Assembly (NCBI RefSeq): GCF_002920635.1
Contig: NZ_PQSR01000082.1
Location: forward strand, 1 to 35,063
Origin: Streptomyces sp. Ru72
GTDB lineage: Bacteria; Actinomycetota; Actinomycetes; Streptomycetales; Streptomycetaceae
Direction: 5' to 3'
DNA: 35,063 bases
This document shows positions 15,913 through 24,259 of the stretch, piece by piece (the stretch's first letter is position 1; each line of letters opens with the position of its first letter). A program made the translations under genes and the position numbers. A model generated the notes under the pieces. It had not been told where the DNA came from. It made no database searches and was given only the letters and a program-made list of their open reading frames with translations.

Positions 15913-16848
15913 TCAGCGCGGAATCACCCAGCCCGGTGCCCAGGTCCCGGCGGCTTCGTGGCCGGCCGTCGTGGCGGCGAGGTGGGCGCGGAGGGTGGCC
16001 AGCGCTGGGTGGGGGTTGTCGCGGTGCCAGAGGAGCGAGTGCGGGTAGACGGGCGTCGGGTCGGTCACCGGGATGCGGCGCAGGTCGTGGTCGGCGGGCC
16101 AGATGAGGCGGGTGTGCTCGCCCATGAAGGTGGCCAGGGCAGGGGTGTCGGCGATGGTGTCGAGGAGCGCGTCGGAGCCGAAGTTGGGGCCGGTCACCTC
16201 GATGGTGAGGCCGAACTCGGCGACGAGGTCGTCGTAGTAGGCGCCCCACTCGGTACCGGGGGCGATGCCGGGCATCCAGATCCGGTGCCCGGTGAGCTGG
16301 GCGACGGTCACCGACCGGGCGCCCGCCAGTGCGTGGGCGGGGCCGGTGAGGAGCTGGAGCGGCTCGTCGAGCACCCGGACGGAGGCGATGTCCTCGGGAA
16401 GGGGCCGGCCGGGCGCGGCGACGGCGCGGAAGGACGCGTCGATCGCACCGGAGCGAAGGGCGGTGACGGCGGTCTCGATGTCGAACAGCATCACCACGTC
16501 GAGGTCGATCTCGGGGTGTGCGTGGTGGAAGCCGCGCATCAGGCCCGACTGCGCGCTGCGCGAGGCGATCACGTCGACGCGCAGCGGACGGCGGCCGGGG
16601 CGCACGGACGCGCCCGCACGCTCGGCGACGCGCAGCAGCTCGCGTGCGTGGGGTAGGAACGCCTGACCATCGATGGTGAGTTCAGCGCCGCGTGGGGCAC
16701 GGGTGAACAGCCGAACGCCGAGGGTGCGCTCCAGCGCGGCGATGCGTTTGGAGACGGCCTGCTGGGTGATCGACAGGTCGGCGGCGGCTTTCTGGAACTG
16801 CCCCGCTTCCGCGACGGCGACGAAGGTACGTACTGCTTCGAGATCCAC
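15913..16848 (-). CDS. LysR-family transcriptional regulator
   Basis: A 311-residue LysR-type regulator. The N-terminal winged helix-turn-helix is complete (VDLEAVRTFVAVAEAGQFQ, then SITQQAVSKRIAALERTLGV). The co-inducer domain follows with a periplasmic-binding-protein fold (LRVDVIASRSAQSGLMRGF onward). The GTG at 16848 is chosen because AGGTGGG lies just upstream and the conserved domain starts there; longer frames to 16938 add unconserved residues. It diverges from the MFS gene, and the 141-base gap between them contains a perfect inverted repeat. It therefore probably controls the exporter and itself. The ligand is unknown. Confidence 0.92.
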   Translation of the reverse strand: MDLEAVRTFVAVAEAGQFQKAAADLSITQQAVSKRIAALERTLGVRLFTRAPRGAELTIDGQAFLPHARELLRVAERAGASVRPGRRPLRVDVIASRSAQSGLMRGFHHAHPEIDLDVVMLFDIETAVTALRSGAIDASFRAVAAPGRPLPEDIASVRVLDEPLQLLTGPAHALAGARSVTVAQLTGHRIWMPGIAPGTEWGAYYDDLVAEFGLTIEVTGPNFGSDALLDTIADTPALATFMGEHTRLIWPADHDLRRIPVTDPTPVYPHSLLWHRDNPHPALATLRAHLAATTAGHEAAGTWAPGWVIPR

Positions 16849-16866
16849 GCCGACCCACCTTAGTGA

Positions 16867-16912
16867 ACAACTGGTCGTTGTGGATTGCTGGCAGGTCAGT
16901 TGTTTGACCTGC
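16867..16912. promoter_or_regulatory. Operator candidates between the LysR and MFS genes
   Basis: Two perfect inverted repeats lie in the divergent intergenic region. ACAAC-TGGTC-GTTGT at 16867-16881 sits 19 bases upstream of the LysR start and may be the autoregulatory site. GCAGGTCA-GTTGTT-TGACCTGC at 16891-16912 has 8-bp arms and a six-base spacer. LysR regulators commonly bind dyads in such divergent regions, although the classical T-N11-A half-site is not exactly matched. Confidence 0.65.
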
Positions 16913-16989
16913 TGTTCTCCTGCCCGCTTATCTCTCATCGGTCAACGTCAGTTTGCTCGGGTGGAGCCATCGAAGGGGGTGCGCTGAGC

Positions 16990-18234
16990 ATGGTGGGCAG
17001 AAGACGGTTGGGCCGGCAGTTCGGCTGGCTGTGGGCGTCATATGCGGTGAGTGCGTATGGGTCCGGTCTGGGGTTCGGGGCGTTGCCGCTGATCGCTGTG
17101 CTGGTGCTGCATGCCGGACCCGCTGAGGTGTCCGCGCTGTCCGCGGTGGGGCCTGCGGTGGGTGCGCTGATCGCGGTGCCGCTCGCGCCGTGGGTGGAGT
17201 TCCGGCGCAAGCGCCCGGTCATGATCATGATGGATCTGGCGCGGTTTGCGGCCATGGCGACGATCCCCGTCGCCTACGCCTTCGGATGGCTCAGTTTCGT
17301 CCAGCTGCTCGTTGTCTCGGCCGTGGTCGCCGCAGCCAAGATCGCCTTCAACGCGGCCAGCGGCGCCTACCTCAAGGCTCTCGTCCGACCGGATGACCTG
17401 CTCGTCGCCAATGCGCGGTTCGAGTCCACGAACTGGAGTTCCATCGCGGTCGGGCCACCGCTGGGCGGGGCGGCGATCGGCCTGTTCGGGCCGGTCACGA
17501 CCGTGGTGGCCGACGCACTCAGCTACCTGCTCTCCGCGTTGGGCATCATCGCGATCCGCGGCCAGGAAGAAGCACCACGAACAACCGACAAGAACCCGGT
17601 CCGGGCAGGCGCACTGCTCGACGGCTGGCGACACCTCATGGGGCACCCCGGTTTGCGGGCGCTCTACCTGAACAACATGCTCGTCGGCGGTCTGATCATG
17701 GCCACCGAGCCGCTGCTGGCCGTGCTCCTGCTTCGCCAGCTCGGGTTCCCGCCCTGGCAGTACGGCCTCGCCTTCGCCGCGCCCTGTGTCGGCGGACTCA
17801 TCGGCTCCCGGCTGGCCCGCCGTGTCGTGATCCGCTACGGCCAGCACGCGGTCTTCCGGACCGTCGGCACCCTGCGCGCCATCTGGCTGATCGGCCTGGC
17901 CTTTGTCCGTCCCGGCGTCGTCGGCCTCGTCACCGTGATCGCCGTCGAGCTGGCCATCATCATCAACATGAGCCTGTACAGCCCGGTGCTCGCCACCTAC
18001 CGGCTCGAACACACCCCCAAGCATCTCGTGGCCCGCACCCTGTCGGCCTGGTCGATCGGCCAGCAGGCCTCCATCGCCGTCCTCACCACACTCGCCGGGC
18101 TGCTCGCCGACGTCACCAGCCCCCGTACCGCTCTCACGGTCGCAGGACTGCTCATCCTGACCACACCGCTCCTGCTTCCCCGACAGGACCAGACGTCGCA
18201 GCACGAGCCGGAACTGTCCCGCAGCCACTCATGA
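16990..18234 (+). CDS. MFS transporter (drug/metabolite exporter type)
   Basis: A 414-residue inner-membrane protein of the major facilitator superfamily, in the MFS_3/enterobactin-exporter-like branch. It has about ten to twelve hydrophobic segments. The loop 2-3 motif is WVEFRRKRPVMIMMDLARF (family D..GRR.VL...D..R). VANARFESTNWSSIAVGPPLGG is the conserved middle loop, where the family usually reads AN....S..N.....GP.LGG. The ATG at 16990 follows AAGGGGGTG at a good distance; an upstream in-frame start at 16885 would overlap the operator dyad. It most likely exports a small molecule under control of the divergent LysR regulator. The substrate is not predictable. Confidence 0.9.
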   Translation: MVGRRRLGRQFGWLWASYAVSAYGSGLGFGALPLIAVLVLHAGPAEVSALSAVGPAVGALIAVPLAPWVEFRRKRPVMIMMDLARFAAMATIPVAYAFGWLSFVQLLVVSAVVAAAKIAFNAASGAYLKALVRPDDLLVANARFESTNWSSIAVGPPLGGAAIGLFGPVTTVVADALSYLLSALGIIAIRGQEEAPRTTDKNPVRAGALLDGWRHLMGHPGLRALYLNNMLVGGLIMATEPLLAVLLLRQLGFPPWQYGLAFAAPCVGGLIGSRLARRVVIRYGQHAVFRTVGTLRAIWLIGLAFVRPGVVGLVTVIAVELAIIINMSLYSPVLATYRLEHTPKHLVARTLSAWSIGQQASIAVLTTLAGLLADVTSPRTALTVAGLLILTTPLLLPRQDQTSQHEPELSRSHS

Positions 18235-18330
18235 GACACCGCAACTCACCACTGAAGTCCGCAGCCCTCAGCCGGTCCACCGGTGCGCGTCCGCGTCGAC
18301 AGTCACACCACCAGCAAGGAGAACACTCGC

Positions 18331-18933
18331 GTGAGCACTGCCCCCGCACTCGATCCCACCCACACCGCTCTTCTCGTCATGGACTTCCAGCCCGCGATCC
18401 TGGCCTTTGTGCCCGAAGGCGAGGACCGAAACGCCCTGCTCGGTCGTGTGGAAGGGGCCATCGCCGACGTTCGCGCAAACGGCGGCACCATCGCCTACGT
18501 ACGCGTCGGCTTCACCGATGCCGACTGGGACGCGATCCCGGCCTCCAACAAGTCCTTCGCCCCGATGGCCCAACACCGCGTCATGCACCACGAGGACCCT
18601 GCCGCTGCCATCCACGAGCGTCTGGCTCCCCAGGACGGCGACATCGTCGTGCGCAAGATCCGCTACGGCGGCATGTCTACCACCGACCTCGACCAGCAGC
18701 TACGCGAGCGCGGCATCACCACTCTGGTCGTCTCCGGCGTCAGCACCAGCGGCGCCGTCCTGTCCACCGTCATCGACGCGGCCGACCGCGACTACCAGCT
18801 CTACGTCCTGTCCGACGGCGTGGCCGATCCAGACACCGAAGTCCACCACGTCCTGCTCCACCATGTCTTTCCCTCACGGGCCCACATGATCGACACCACC
18901 GAGCTGCACACCCTGGTCGGGAGTCCTGGTTGA
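18331..18933 (+). CDS. Isochorismatase-family hydrolase lacking the catalytic cysteine
   Basis: A 200-residue protein of the isochorismatase/cysteine hydrolase fold. The catalytic Asp (VMDFQP, Asp18) and Lys (VVRKIRYGGMS, Lys109) are present. The nucleophile position, normally Cys in G.ST..C, is Ala in GVSTSGAVLSTVIDAADRDY (about residue 142). True isochorismatases also lack this Cys, so it could act by a non-covalent mechanism, but amidase activity is unlikely. The GTG start at 18331 follows AAGGAGAA. It lies about 100 bases after the MFS gene on the same strand with no terminator seen, so co-transcription is possible. Substrate unknown. Confidence 0.85.
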   Translation: MSTAPALDPTHTALLVMDFQPAILAFVPEGEDRNALLGRVEGAIADVRANGGTIAYVRVGFTDADWDAIPASNKSFAPMAQHRVMHHEDPAAAIHERLAPQDGDIVVRKIRYGGMSTTDLDQQLRERGITTLVVSGVSTSGAVLSTVIDAADRDYQLYVLSDGVADPDTEVHHVLLHHVFPSRAHMIDTTELHTLVGSPG

Positions 18934-18940
18934 CGGCCTG

Positions 18941-18957
18941 AGTTAACGTCGATAACT
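18941..18957. promoter_or_regulatory. TetR-type operator candidate upstream of the thioesterase
   Basis: AGTTAACGTCGATAACT is a 17-base near-perfect palindrome (seven of eight position pairs match around the central T). It lies 33-49 bases before the thioesterase GTG, right after the preceding stop codon. A second overlapping dyad, GTTAA-N10-TTAAC, spans 18942-18961. The size and AT-rich arms fit a TetR-family operator, and a tetR gene is the second gene of the unit, so autoregulation is likely (inference). Confidence 0.6.
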
Positions 18958-18989
18958 TAACGACATTTACTCACTTGGGAGGGTAACCC

Positions 18990-19394
18990 GTGCCCACACT
19001 CGGAGCAGAAGACATCTACGCTCTCGCGCCGTACGCCAAGACACTCGGAGTCGTGTTCGAAGAGATGACGGCAGACGGCGTTCGAGCCACGCTGGCGCAC
19101 GATCTCTCTCTTTCCACAGTGGGGGGCGGATTCCATGGAGGAGCGTTGATGGGACTCGCCGATGTGAGCGGTGCCGTGTGCGCCGCCCTCAACGGTCCGG
19201 CGGGCGCCGCACCGGCCACCGTGGAGTCGACCACGCACTTCCTTCGGCCAGCACACACAGACGTCGTTGCGACAGCTCGTCCCCTGCGTGTAGGCCGCAA
19301 CACCGTCGTCGAGGTCAACGTGCATGATGCCAGAGGTGAACTGTGCGCCCGGGTGACCCAGGTGGTCACCGCCGTCAGGCCGAAGACATCCTGA
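18990..19394 (+). CDS. PaaI-type hotdog thioesterase
   Basis: A 134-residue single hotdog-fold protein of the PaaI/YiiD thioesterase type. The characteristic central helix begins with FHGGALMGLADVSGAVCA, where the family has HGG....LAD..... It is followed by ESTTHFLRPAHTDVVATARP, matching the strand block of the family (...NFLRPA..G...A.A...). It would hydrolyse an acyl- or aryl-CoA thioester. The GTG at 18990 lies after TTGGGAGGGTAACCC, a good ribosome binding site. The tetR gene starts 29 bases beyond its stop, suggesting a two-gene operon controlled from the palindrome upstream. Confidence 0.88.
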   Translation: MPTLGAEDIYALAPYAKTLGVVFEEMTADGVRATLAHDLSLSTVGGGFHGGALMGLADVSGAVCAALNGPAGAAPATVESTTHFLRPAHTDVVATARPLRVGRNTVVEVNVHDARGELCARVTQVVTAVRPKTS

Positions 19395-19423
19395 TCTCAC
19401 TCTCTCCCGAAGGCTCCCTCTCC

Positions 19424-20068
19424 ATGACCGGCTCCCGTGTTCGCGCTGCCAAGGGCCAGGGCGGCCTGCTCCGCGACCAGCTCCTCGACATCGCCGATCG
19501 TCTGCTCGAAGACGGTGGCGCCGACGCTCTGACGATTCGCGCAGTAGCGACCAGCGCGGGAGTCACCCCTCCAGCCATCTACCTCCATTTCGCCTCGAAG
19601 AAGGAACTCGTCCACGCCACGTGCCTGCGTGTGTGGAGTTCACTGTTCACCGAGTTGGAGGCAGTGTCCCGAGGGGTCTCGGATCCTGTGACGGCGCTCT
19701 ACGAAACCTGCGTCGCCTACATCGCGTTCGGGCTTCGCCACCCCTCCCACTACCGACTGGTGATGGACGGCGAAGCCACTGAAGCAAGTCGCCAGAACGA
19801 GGACGCGTGTTTCCGATACTTCCGAGACAAGGTCGCGGCCTGTCTTGATGCCGGTCTACCGGTGGAGAGCAAAACCGAAACCGCCAGACTGCTGTGTGCC
19901 AGCGTGCATGGCGCGGTTTCCCTCCTGATCCACCAGGGCCGCGACGCATGGCCTCCGGACACCGCTCACTACCCCATGCGGGCGGCATCCGCAGCCGTCC
20001 ACGGCGCTCTTCTCACCGCATCTCACGCGTCCAGGCCCTCGATGTCGGCCGTGATGCCGTCGAGCTGA
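19424..20068 (+). CDS. TetR-family transcriptional regulator
   Basis: A 214-residue TetR regulator. The N-terminal DNA-binding domain is complete: LLDIADRLLEDGGADALTIR, then VATSAGVTPPAIYLHFASKK, the family helix-turn-helix with the Y.HF signature. The C-terminal ligand domain has the TetR_C_13/25-like FGLRHPSHYRLVMDG block, seen in regulators that sense lipophilic or CoA-type molecules. The ATG at 19424 is the first codon before the DNA-binding domain with reasonable spacing. It is downstream of the thioesterase gene and probably represses the pair by binding the palindrome at 18941-18957. Confidence 0.9.
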   Translation: MTGSRVRAAKGQGGLLRDQLLDIADRLLEDGGADALTIRAVATSAGVTPPAIYLHFASKKELVHATCLRVWSSLFTELEAVSRGVSDPVTALYETCVAYIAFGLRHPSHYRLVMDGEATEASRQNEDACFRYFRDKVAACLDAGLPVESKTETARLLCASVHGAVSLLIHQGRDAWPPDTAHYPMRAASAAVHGALLTASHASRPSMSAVMPSS

Positions 20069-20232
20069 AACAGGGGCATCGGCCGACTACTCATCGAGCA
20101 CATGAACCACCAGGCCAGGACTGTCAGGGCCGACATCCGCGTGGTCTGGCCGCGGAGTTGGAGGAGGGACCGGCCGCGCACGGCTGGGTGGAGGAGCAGC
20201 GGAGGACGCCGGCGCGGATCCTGCGGCAACGG

Positions 20233-20470
20233 TGATGACGGGGTGGCTGGTGTGGTTGTCCAGGAGGCGGGCGGGGCTGCCGACCGAGACGGAGCGGCCC
20301 CTCACTGTCGCGCTCACCCCGGCGCCCGGGGTGGAGACCAAGTCCGTCACCAGCGGGATGTCCAGGCTGCGAGCGCGGGCGGCGTCTACGATCGCGCGGA
20401 CCGGCGGTGCTCGCTGGGGTGGTCGGCCGCGGCCGCGAGCCGCAGCAACTCGGACGGCCAAACGGCGTGC
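20233..20470 (-). pseudogene. Heavy-metal P-type ATPase, internal fragment
   Basis: The minus strand contains a piece of the nucleotide-binding domain of a P1B-type metal-transporting ATPase: ELLRLAAAADHPSEH in one frame, then RAIVDAARARSLDIP, GAGVSATVRGRSVSVGSPAR in another. The SEHP-L motif that binds ATP is broken by an indel (SEHRRS). Neither the membrane helices, the CPx metal site nor the DKTGT phosphorylation motif is nearby. It is a relic of about 80 codons. Confidence 0.75.
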
Positions 20471-20632
20471 AACGGTCGCTTTGCCCGAGCCGGGGATTCT
20501 CTTCGGCATCGTGTGCTCCGTATCAGGTCCCTCTCACGAGTTCCCGGTGCGCTGGTCGGCGTACTCGGCCAATGGGGTGTTCCGCCCGCCTGGGCCGGTG
20601 CCGACCGTGCCGTTCCGGGTAGGGCCGCGCGT

Positions 20633-21085
20633 ATGACTGGAATGGAGCTCAGGAGCGTGGCGTTCGACGACCATGCGGCAATCCCCCGGCGCCACAGCGG
20701 AGAGGGCGATGACGTCTCGCCACCGCTGACCTGGTCGGCGGTGCCGGACGGTACGTCGGAGTTGGTCCTGCTCTGCGAGGACCCCGACGCCCCGGGCGGG
20801 ACGTTCCTGCACTGGCTGGTCACCGGTATCGATCCGGGGAGTACCGGTGCGGCGCAGGGAGAGCCGCCCCCTGGCGGCCAGGAGTGGCCCAACGGTTTCG
20901 GCCGGACCGGCTGGAGCGGTCCGATGCCCCCACCGGGGCACGGGGCGCACCGCTACTTCTTCCGCCTGTGGGCCGTATCGGAGCCGCTTCCCCTGCACGG
21001 CCGGCCGACAGCCGACGCAGTGCATCGTGCTGTGGAGGGCCGGGAGTTGGCGAGCGGCACGCTCGTGGGCACGTTCCAACGCTGA
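20633..21085 (+). CDS. YbhB/YbcL family Raf kinase inhibitor-like (PEBP) protein
   Basis: A 150-residue phosphatidylethanolamine-binding-protein fold of the bacterial YbhB/YbcL type. The ligand-site motifs are clear: LLCEDPDAPGGTFLHWLVTG carries DPDAP and the HW pair, and PMPPPGHGAHRYFFRLWA carries the GP.PP.G.HRY block. The family has no established enzymatic role; some members influence envelope or signalling proteins. The ATG at 20633 (MTGMELRSVAF) starts the fold. It converges on the SMC-like operon with 60 bases between stops, and no terminator of its own other than the shared hairpin. Confidence 0.92.
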   Translation: MTGMELRSVAFDDHAAIPRRHSGEGDDVSPPLTWSAVPDGTSELVLLCEDPDAPGGTFLHWLVTGIDPGSTGAAQGEPPPGGQEWPNGFGRTGWSGPMPPPGHGAHRYFFRLWAVSEPLPLHGRPTADAVHRAVEGRELASGTLVGTFQR

Positions 21086-21137
21086 CCACCGTTGTGGGCG
21101 CAGGATGTTCGCCGGGCGCCATCCGGGTCCCGGGTGT

Positions 21138-21158
21138 CGCCTGGTTCACCACCAGGCG
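21138..21158. terminator. Hairpin between the convergent PEBP and SMC-like genes
   Basis: CGCCTGGT-TCACC-ACCAGGCG is a perfect 8-bp stem with a five-base loop. The stop codon of the SMC-like gene (21146-21148 on the minus strand) lies in the loop. It could act in both directions between the two convergent genes. Confidence 0.5.
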
Positions 21159-24100
21159 CGCCCGGCCAGCAGGGTGTCCATGGTCAGCTCGACGCGCTCG
21201 CCATTGGAGTCGTAGCCGAACATGCGGGTGGGGGCGTTGAGCGCCTCCGTGTGGCTGGGATAGGTGAAGTAGAGGAGTTCGCCGCAGTGTTCGGCGGCGT
21301 CGTCCAGCAGCGACTCCTGGCAGGTGCCGAGCACCGTGATGCCGTGTTCCCGCGTGCTTCTGGCGAGGGCTCCGAGAACCTCCTGGCGATGGTGCGTGCC
21401 GAGGGAATCGCCCAGTTCGTCGAGGATGAGCACGCGGCCGCGTGGATGGGGCGAGGCGAGGAGTGCGGCCAGGACGAGATGGATGGAGAACAGCTTCTCC
21501 TGCGCCGAGTTGGTGATGTTGTCGTAGGGCAGCAGCGGACCGTGGGGACTGCGCCGCCAGTACGGTGTCACTTCGCAGCGCCACACGTCCTCCAGGGAGG
21601 GCGGCGGGGCGAGCACGCGGTGGAGTTCGGCACCGTACAGACCGGCGTCGCGGTTCAGCGTGGCGAGCGCGTCTTCGATGTCGTCCAAGGCCTGTTCGAG
21701 CCGCAGGGCGATGCTGCCTTGAATGGCGTGAAGGCTTTCGCGAAGGTCGGCGACCTTCTGCTCGCCGAAGGCGATCCGGTCGGCGCGCGCGGCACGCTCG
21801 GCGGCGATGCGTCGGGCGGCCGAGGCGTCGGAGTCGGCGAAGCGGTCGAGCCAGTCCTGCAGAGCGCGGGCGGGCGCTTCGAACGCGGTGGCATCGGCGA
21901 CCGGACGGCCGGCACTGTCGTCACCCAGATTGCTGCGGCGTCGGACGGCGTCCTGAAGTGCGGTGGTCGGCGCGCCTGCACCGGTTTCGGCGTCGATACC
22001 GACCGCCTCGAAAGCGTGGTCGAGATGACGGCCGGCCCGCTGGCGCAAAGTGCTCTCGGTACGGCGCTCGGGTTGCGGGGTTTGCCCGCCCACGACAGAG
22101 GGTGAGGTCGTGGGCCGGCGCAGGGCGCGGAGGGCGGCTTCGCGGCTGCCGCCGTGCTCCTGCCAGTAGGTGATGTCGAGAGCGGCCATATGCTTCTCCA
22201 GGGCCGCGTGTTGTTCGGCGGCCTGCCGTTCGACCGACCGGGCCCTGTCGATCACGCTCTGGGCCTGGGCGTACTGCAGAGCGCGGGTCGCGTGGGTGAC
22301 GACCGCTTGCCGCAGGGCGCTCTCGGCAGCATCCCTTGCCTGCTTACGCCCCGCGGTCCTGCGCTGGAGAGCGGCGAGTTCGCCTTCGAGCGCCGGGCGC
22401 TGCGACCGCAGGTGAGCGGCGAGAGCGATGGCCTCCAGGCGGCGGACCAGGTCGTCGCTCTGCGCTTCGGCTTCCCTGGCCTGGTCACACAGCCGGTGCG
22501 CTGCGAGGAGGCCCTGCTCGGCCCCTGTCACTTCGGTGCGAAGGCGTTCGACGAGGGCGGTCCGGCCGATGAACGGTTCGGCGAACCCGCCCAGCACACA
22601 CAGGCCGAGGGCGTTATCGACCGCGGTGTCCGGGCTGTGTTCCAGGCGCGTCCGCGTGGCCAGGGCATCCAGGAAGCCCCGCACGGGGTCGCCGCCATGT
22701 CCATCCGTATCGTCGGGTACGGCTATCAGGACGGCGCCCGGCTGGCCGACCAGGGCTCTGCGGGCGGCGGGGACGTCGGATGACCTGATGCACACGGCGT
22801 CGCCGTACAGCGCCAGGCGCGGCTCCCATGCGCAGCGCTCCGCGCTGGGTAGACCGAGCCCGTCGAGCAGGCCCATCGCGCTGATTCCCGCCTTGCTCAA
22901 TGTGCTGATCGTCCGTCCGGCGGCGCCGTAGCGTCCTTCTTCGGCCCGGGAGAGGTCGTCGCGGGCGTCCTGAAGCCGCGCGCCGGCGGCGGCCAGGCGG
23001 ACCTCAGAGGCGACCGTGCGCTGATGGGCCCGGCCGGCCTCGTGGCGGGCTTCGTGGAGATCCCCCCGGGCCCCGGCCGCGGCGTCCTCGGCTTCTTGGA
23101 GAGCCTGGTTGTGCGAGCCGAGCCGGTGACGTGCACCGCACTCGTCGTCGTGGGCCTGATCCAGCAGCCGCTCGGCGGTCTGCCTGGCGAGTTCTGCTGC
23201 GTCGCGCTGGTGCTCCAGGCGCGTAGGGTCCTCGAGCGCCTGCTGAGCGGCTTCGGCTGACGCTCGCTCGTCCCGCGCTCGCGCGAGCGTCTCGGCGTGA
23301 TCGTCAAGCGCCGCTTGCAGCTGTTCGGCACGCTCAAGAGCGTCGAGCAGCCCGCGGGCGTAGTGGAGGGCCCACACGTCCTGAGCGCGGGCGAGTTCCT
23401 CGCGTGCGCTGCTGCGCTGTGTAACGGCGCGCAGGGCTCGTTCCTCGACGGCATGGCTTTCGGCGTCCTCGGTCCGGCTGGTCTGCAGCTCGTGCTCCGC
23501 TTCGCTCAGGTCATGGCGCAGGAAGGCGTCGGTATCGAGCAGGGAGGCGCGGCCGGTGAGCCCGATCAGTGCGGTGCCAATGCCGGCGGGGGTGAACAGG
23601 CCGGTGTCGAGCTTGAGCAGCGACGGTCCGCCGCGCCGTTTGCCCCGGGAGGTCAGGAAGGCGAGGCAGCGGGGGACGGGTCCGTACAGGGCGGTCGCGT
23701 ACCGGGTGGCTCCCAGTGAGGACGCCGAGGACAGTCCGCGGTAGATCTCGGCGGCCTGACGGTGGCGTTCGTCGTCGTCCTGGGCGGTCGCCAGGTGAAC
23801 GCCGGGGGCGTGCCGGACCTCGACATAGGTCGGAGTGGCAGACAGCTTCATCCATACGGTGTGGGCGGTGCCGACGACGTCGTCCGGGGCGGCGAAGAGC
23901 CCGGCGATGTAGCCGCTGGTCGCCGGTGCGTAACCCTGGGCGGCCACCCCGGCGGTCTGCGGCTCGAAGAGCAGATCCGCGACGGCGGCCGGACCGCTGC
24001 TGTGCATCCGCCATTCCGGATCGCCCAGGAGCAGGGCGACGGACGCCAGCCAGCTGGTCTTCCCGGACTCGTTCGCATCCCTGGGCCCTTTTCCGGTGAC

Positions 24101-24259
24101 GGCGACGAAGCAGCCGGGTATGAGCCCGACCGCAGTGGAGGGATGCCGGGCGATGTCGAAGGTCTGGACGCACAGCAGCTGCCGGTCGCCGATGATTCCC
24201 AGGCTCGTCGGAGCATCGTCCGGGGGCTGCGCTTGGTGCGGTGGGATGAGGGTGATCAT
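21146..24259 (-). CDS. SMC/MukB-like ATPase of a condensin-type defence-like cassette
   Basis: A 1037-residue SMC-like ATPase. The N-terminal head has a modified Walker A, VTGKGPRDANESGKTSW (about residues 54-70). Long heptad-rich, Ala/Glu/Arg-rich coiled coils (about 230-440 and 560-860) flank a compact hinge-like region (LDGLGLPSAERCAWEPRLAL onward). The C-terminal head has YDNITNSAQEKLFSIHLVLA in the place of the ABC signature and the Walker B LILDELGDS (about 944-952). No zinc hook is seen. Size matches JetC/MksB ATPases. Its ATG overlaps the stop of the MukE-like gene by four bases (ATGA); an in-frame ATG at 24379 lies inside that gene. It should form a complex with the three upstream products. 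Whether it extrudes DNA loops, as known relatives do, is inference. Confidence 0.85.
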   Translation of the reverse strand: MITLIPPHQAQPPDDAPTSLGIIGDRQLLCVQTFDIARHPSTAVGLIPGCFVAVTGKGPRDANESGKTSWLASVALLLGDPEWRMHSSGPAAVADLLFEPQTAGVAAQGYAPATSGYIAGLFAAPDDVVGTAHTVWMKLSATPTYVEVRHAPGVHLATAQDDDERHRQAAEIYRGLSSASSLGATRYATALYGPVPRCLAFLTSRGKRRGGPSLLKLDTGLFTPAGIGTALIGLTGRASLLDTDAFLRHDLSEAEHELQTSRTEDAESHAVEERALRAVTQRSSAREELARAQDVWALHYARGLLDALERAEQLQAALDDHAETLARARDERASAEAAQQALEDPTRLEHQRDAAELARQTAERLLDQAHDDECGARHRLGSHNQALQEAEDAAAGARGDLHEARHEAGRAHQRTVASEVRLAAAGARLQDARDDLSRAEEGRYGAAGRTISTLSKAGISAMGLLDGLGLPSAERCAWEPRLALYGDAVCIRSSDVPAARRALVGQPGAVLIAVPDDTDGHGGDPVRGFLDALATRTRLEHSPDTAVDNALGLCVLGGFAEPFIGRTALVERLRTEVTGAEQGLLAAHRLCDQAREAEAQSDDLVRRLEAIALAAHLRSQRPALEGELAALQRRTAGRKQARDAAESALRQAVVTHATRALQYAQAQSVIDRARSVERQAAEQHAALEKHMAALDITYWQEHGGSREAALRALRRPTTSPSVVGGQTPQPERRTESTLRQRAGRHLDHAFEAVGIDAETGAGAPTTALQDAVRRRSNLGDDSAGRPVADATAFEAPARALQDWLDRFADSDASAARRIAAERAARADRIAFGEQKVADLRESLHAIQGSIALRLEQALDDIEDALATLNRDAGLYGAELHRVLAPPPSLEDVWRCEVTPYWRRSPHGPLLPYDNITNSAQEKLFSIHLVLAALLASPHPRGRVLILDELGDSLGTHHRQEVLGALARSTREHGITVLGTCQESLLDDAAEHCGELLYFTYPSHTEALNAPTRMFGYDSNGERVELTMDTLLAGRAWW

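Noticed and set aside
15913..16938. A longer LysR start at 16938
   Set aside because: The extra residues are unconserved and would run through the operator dyads; the GTG at 16848 has a ribosome binding site.
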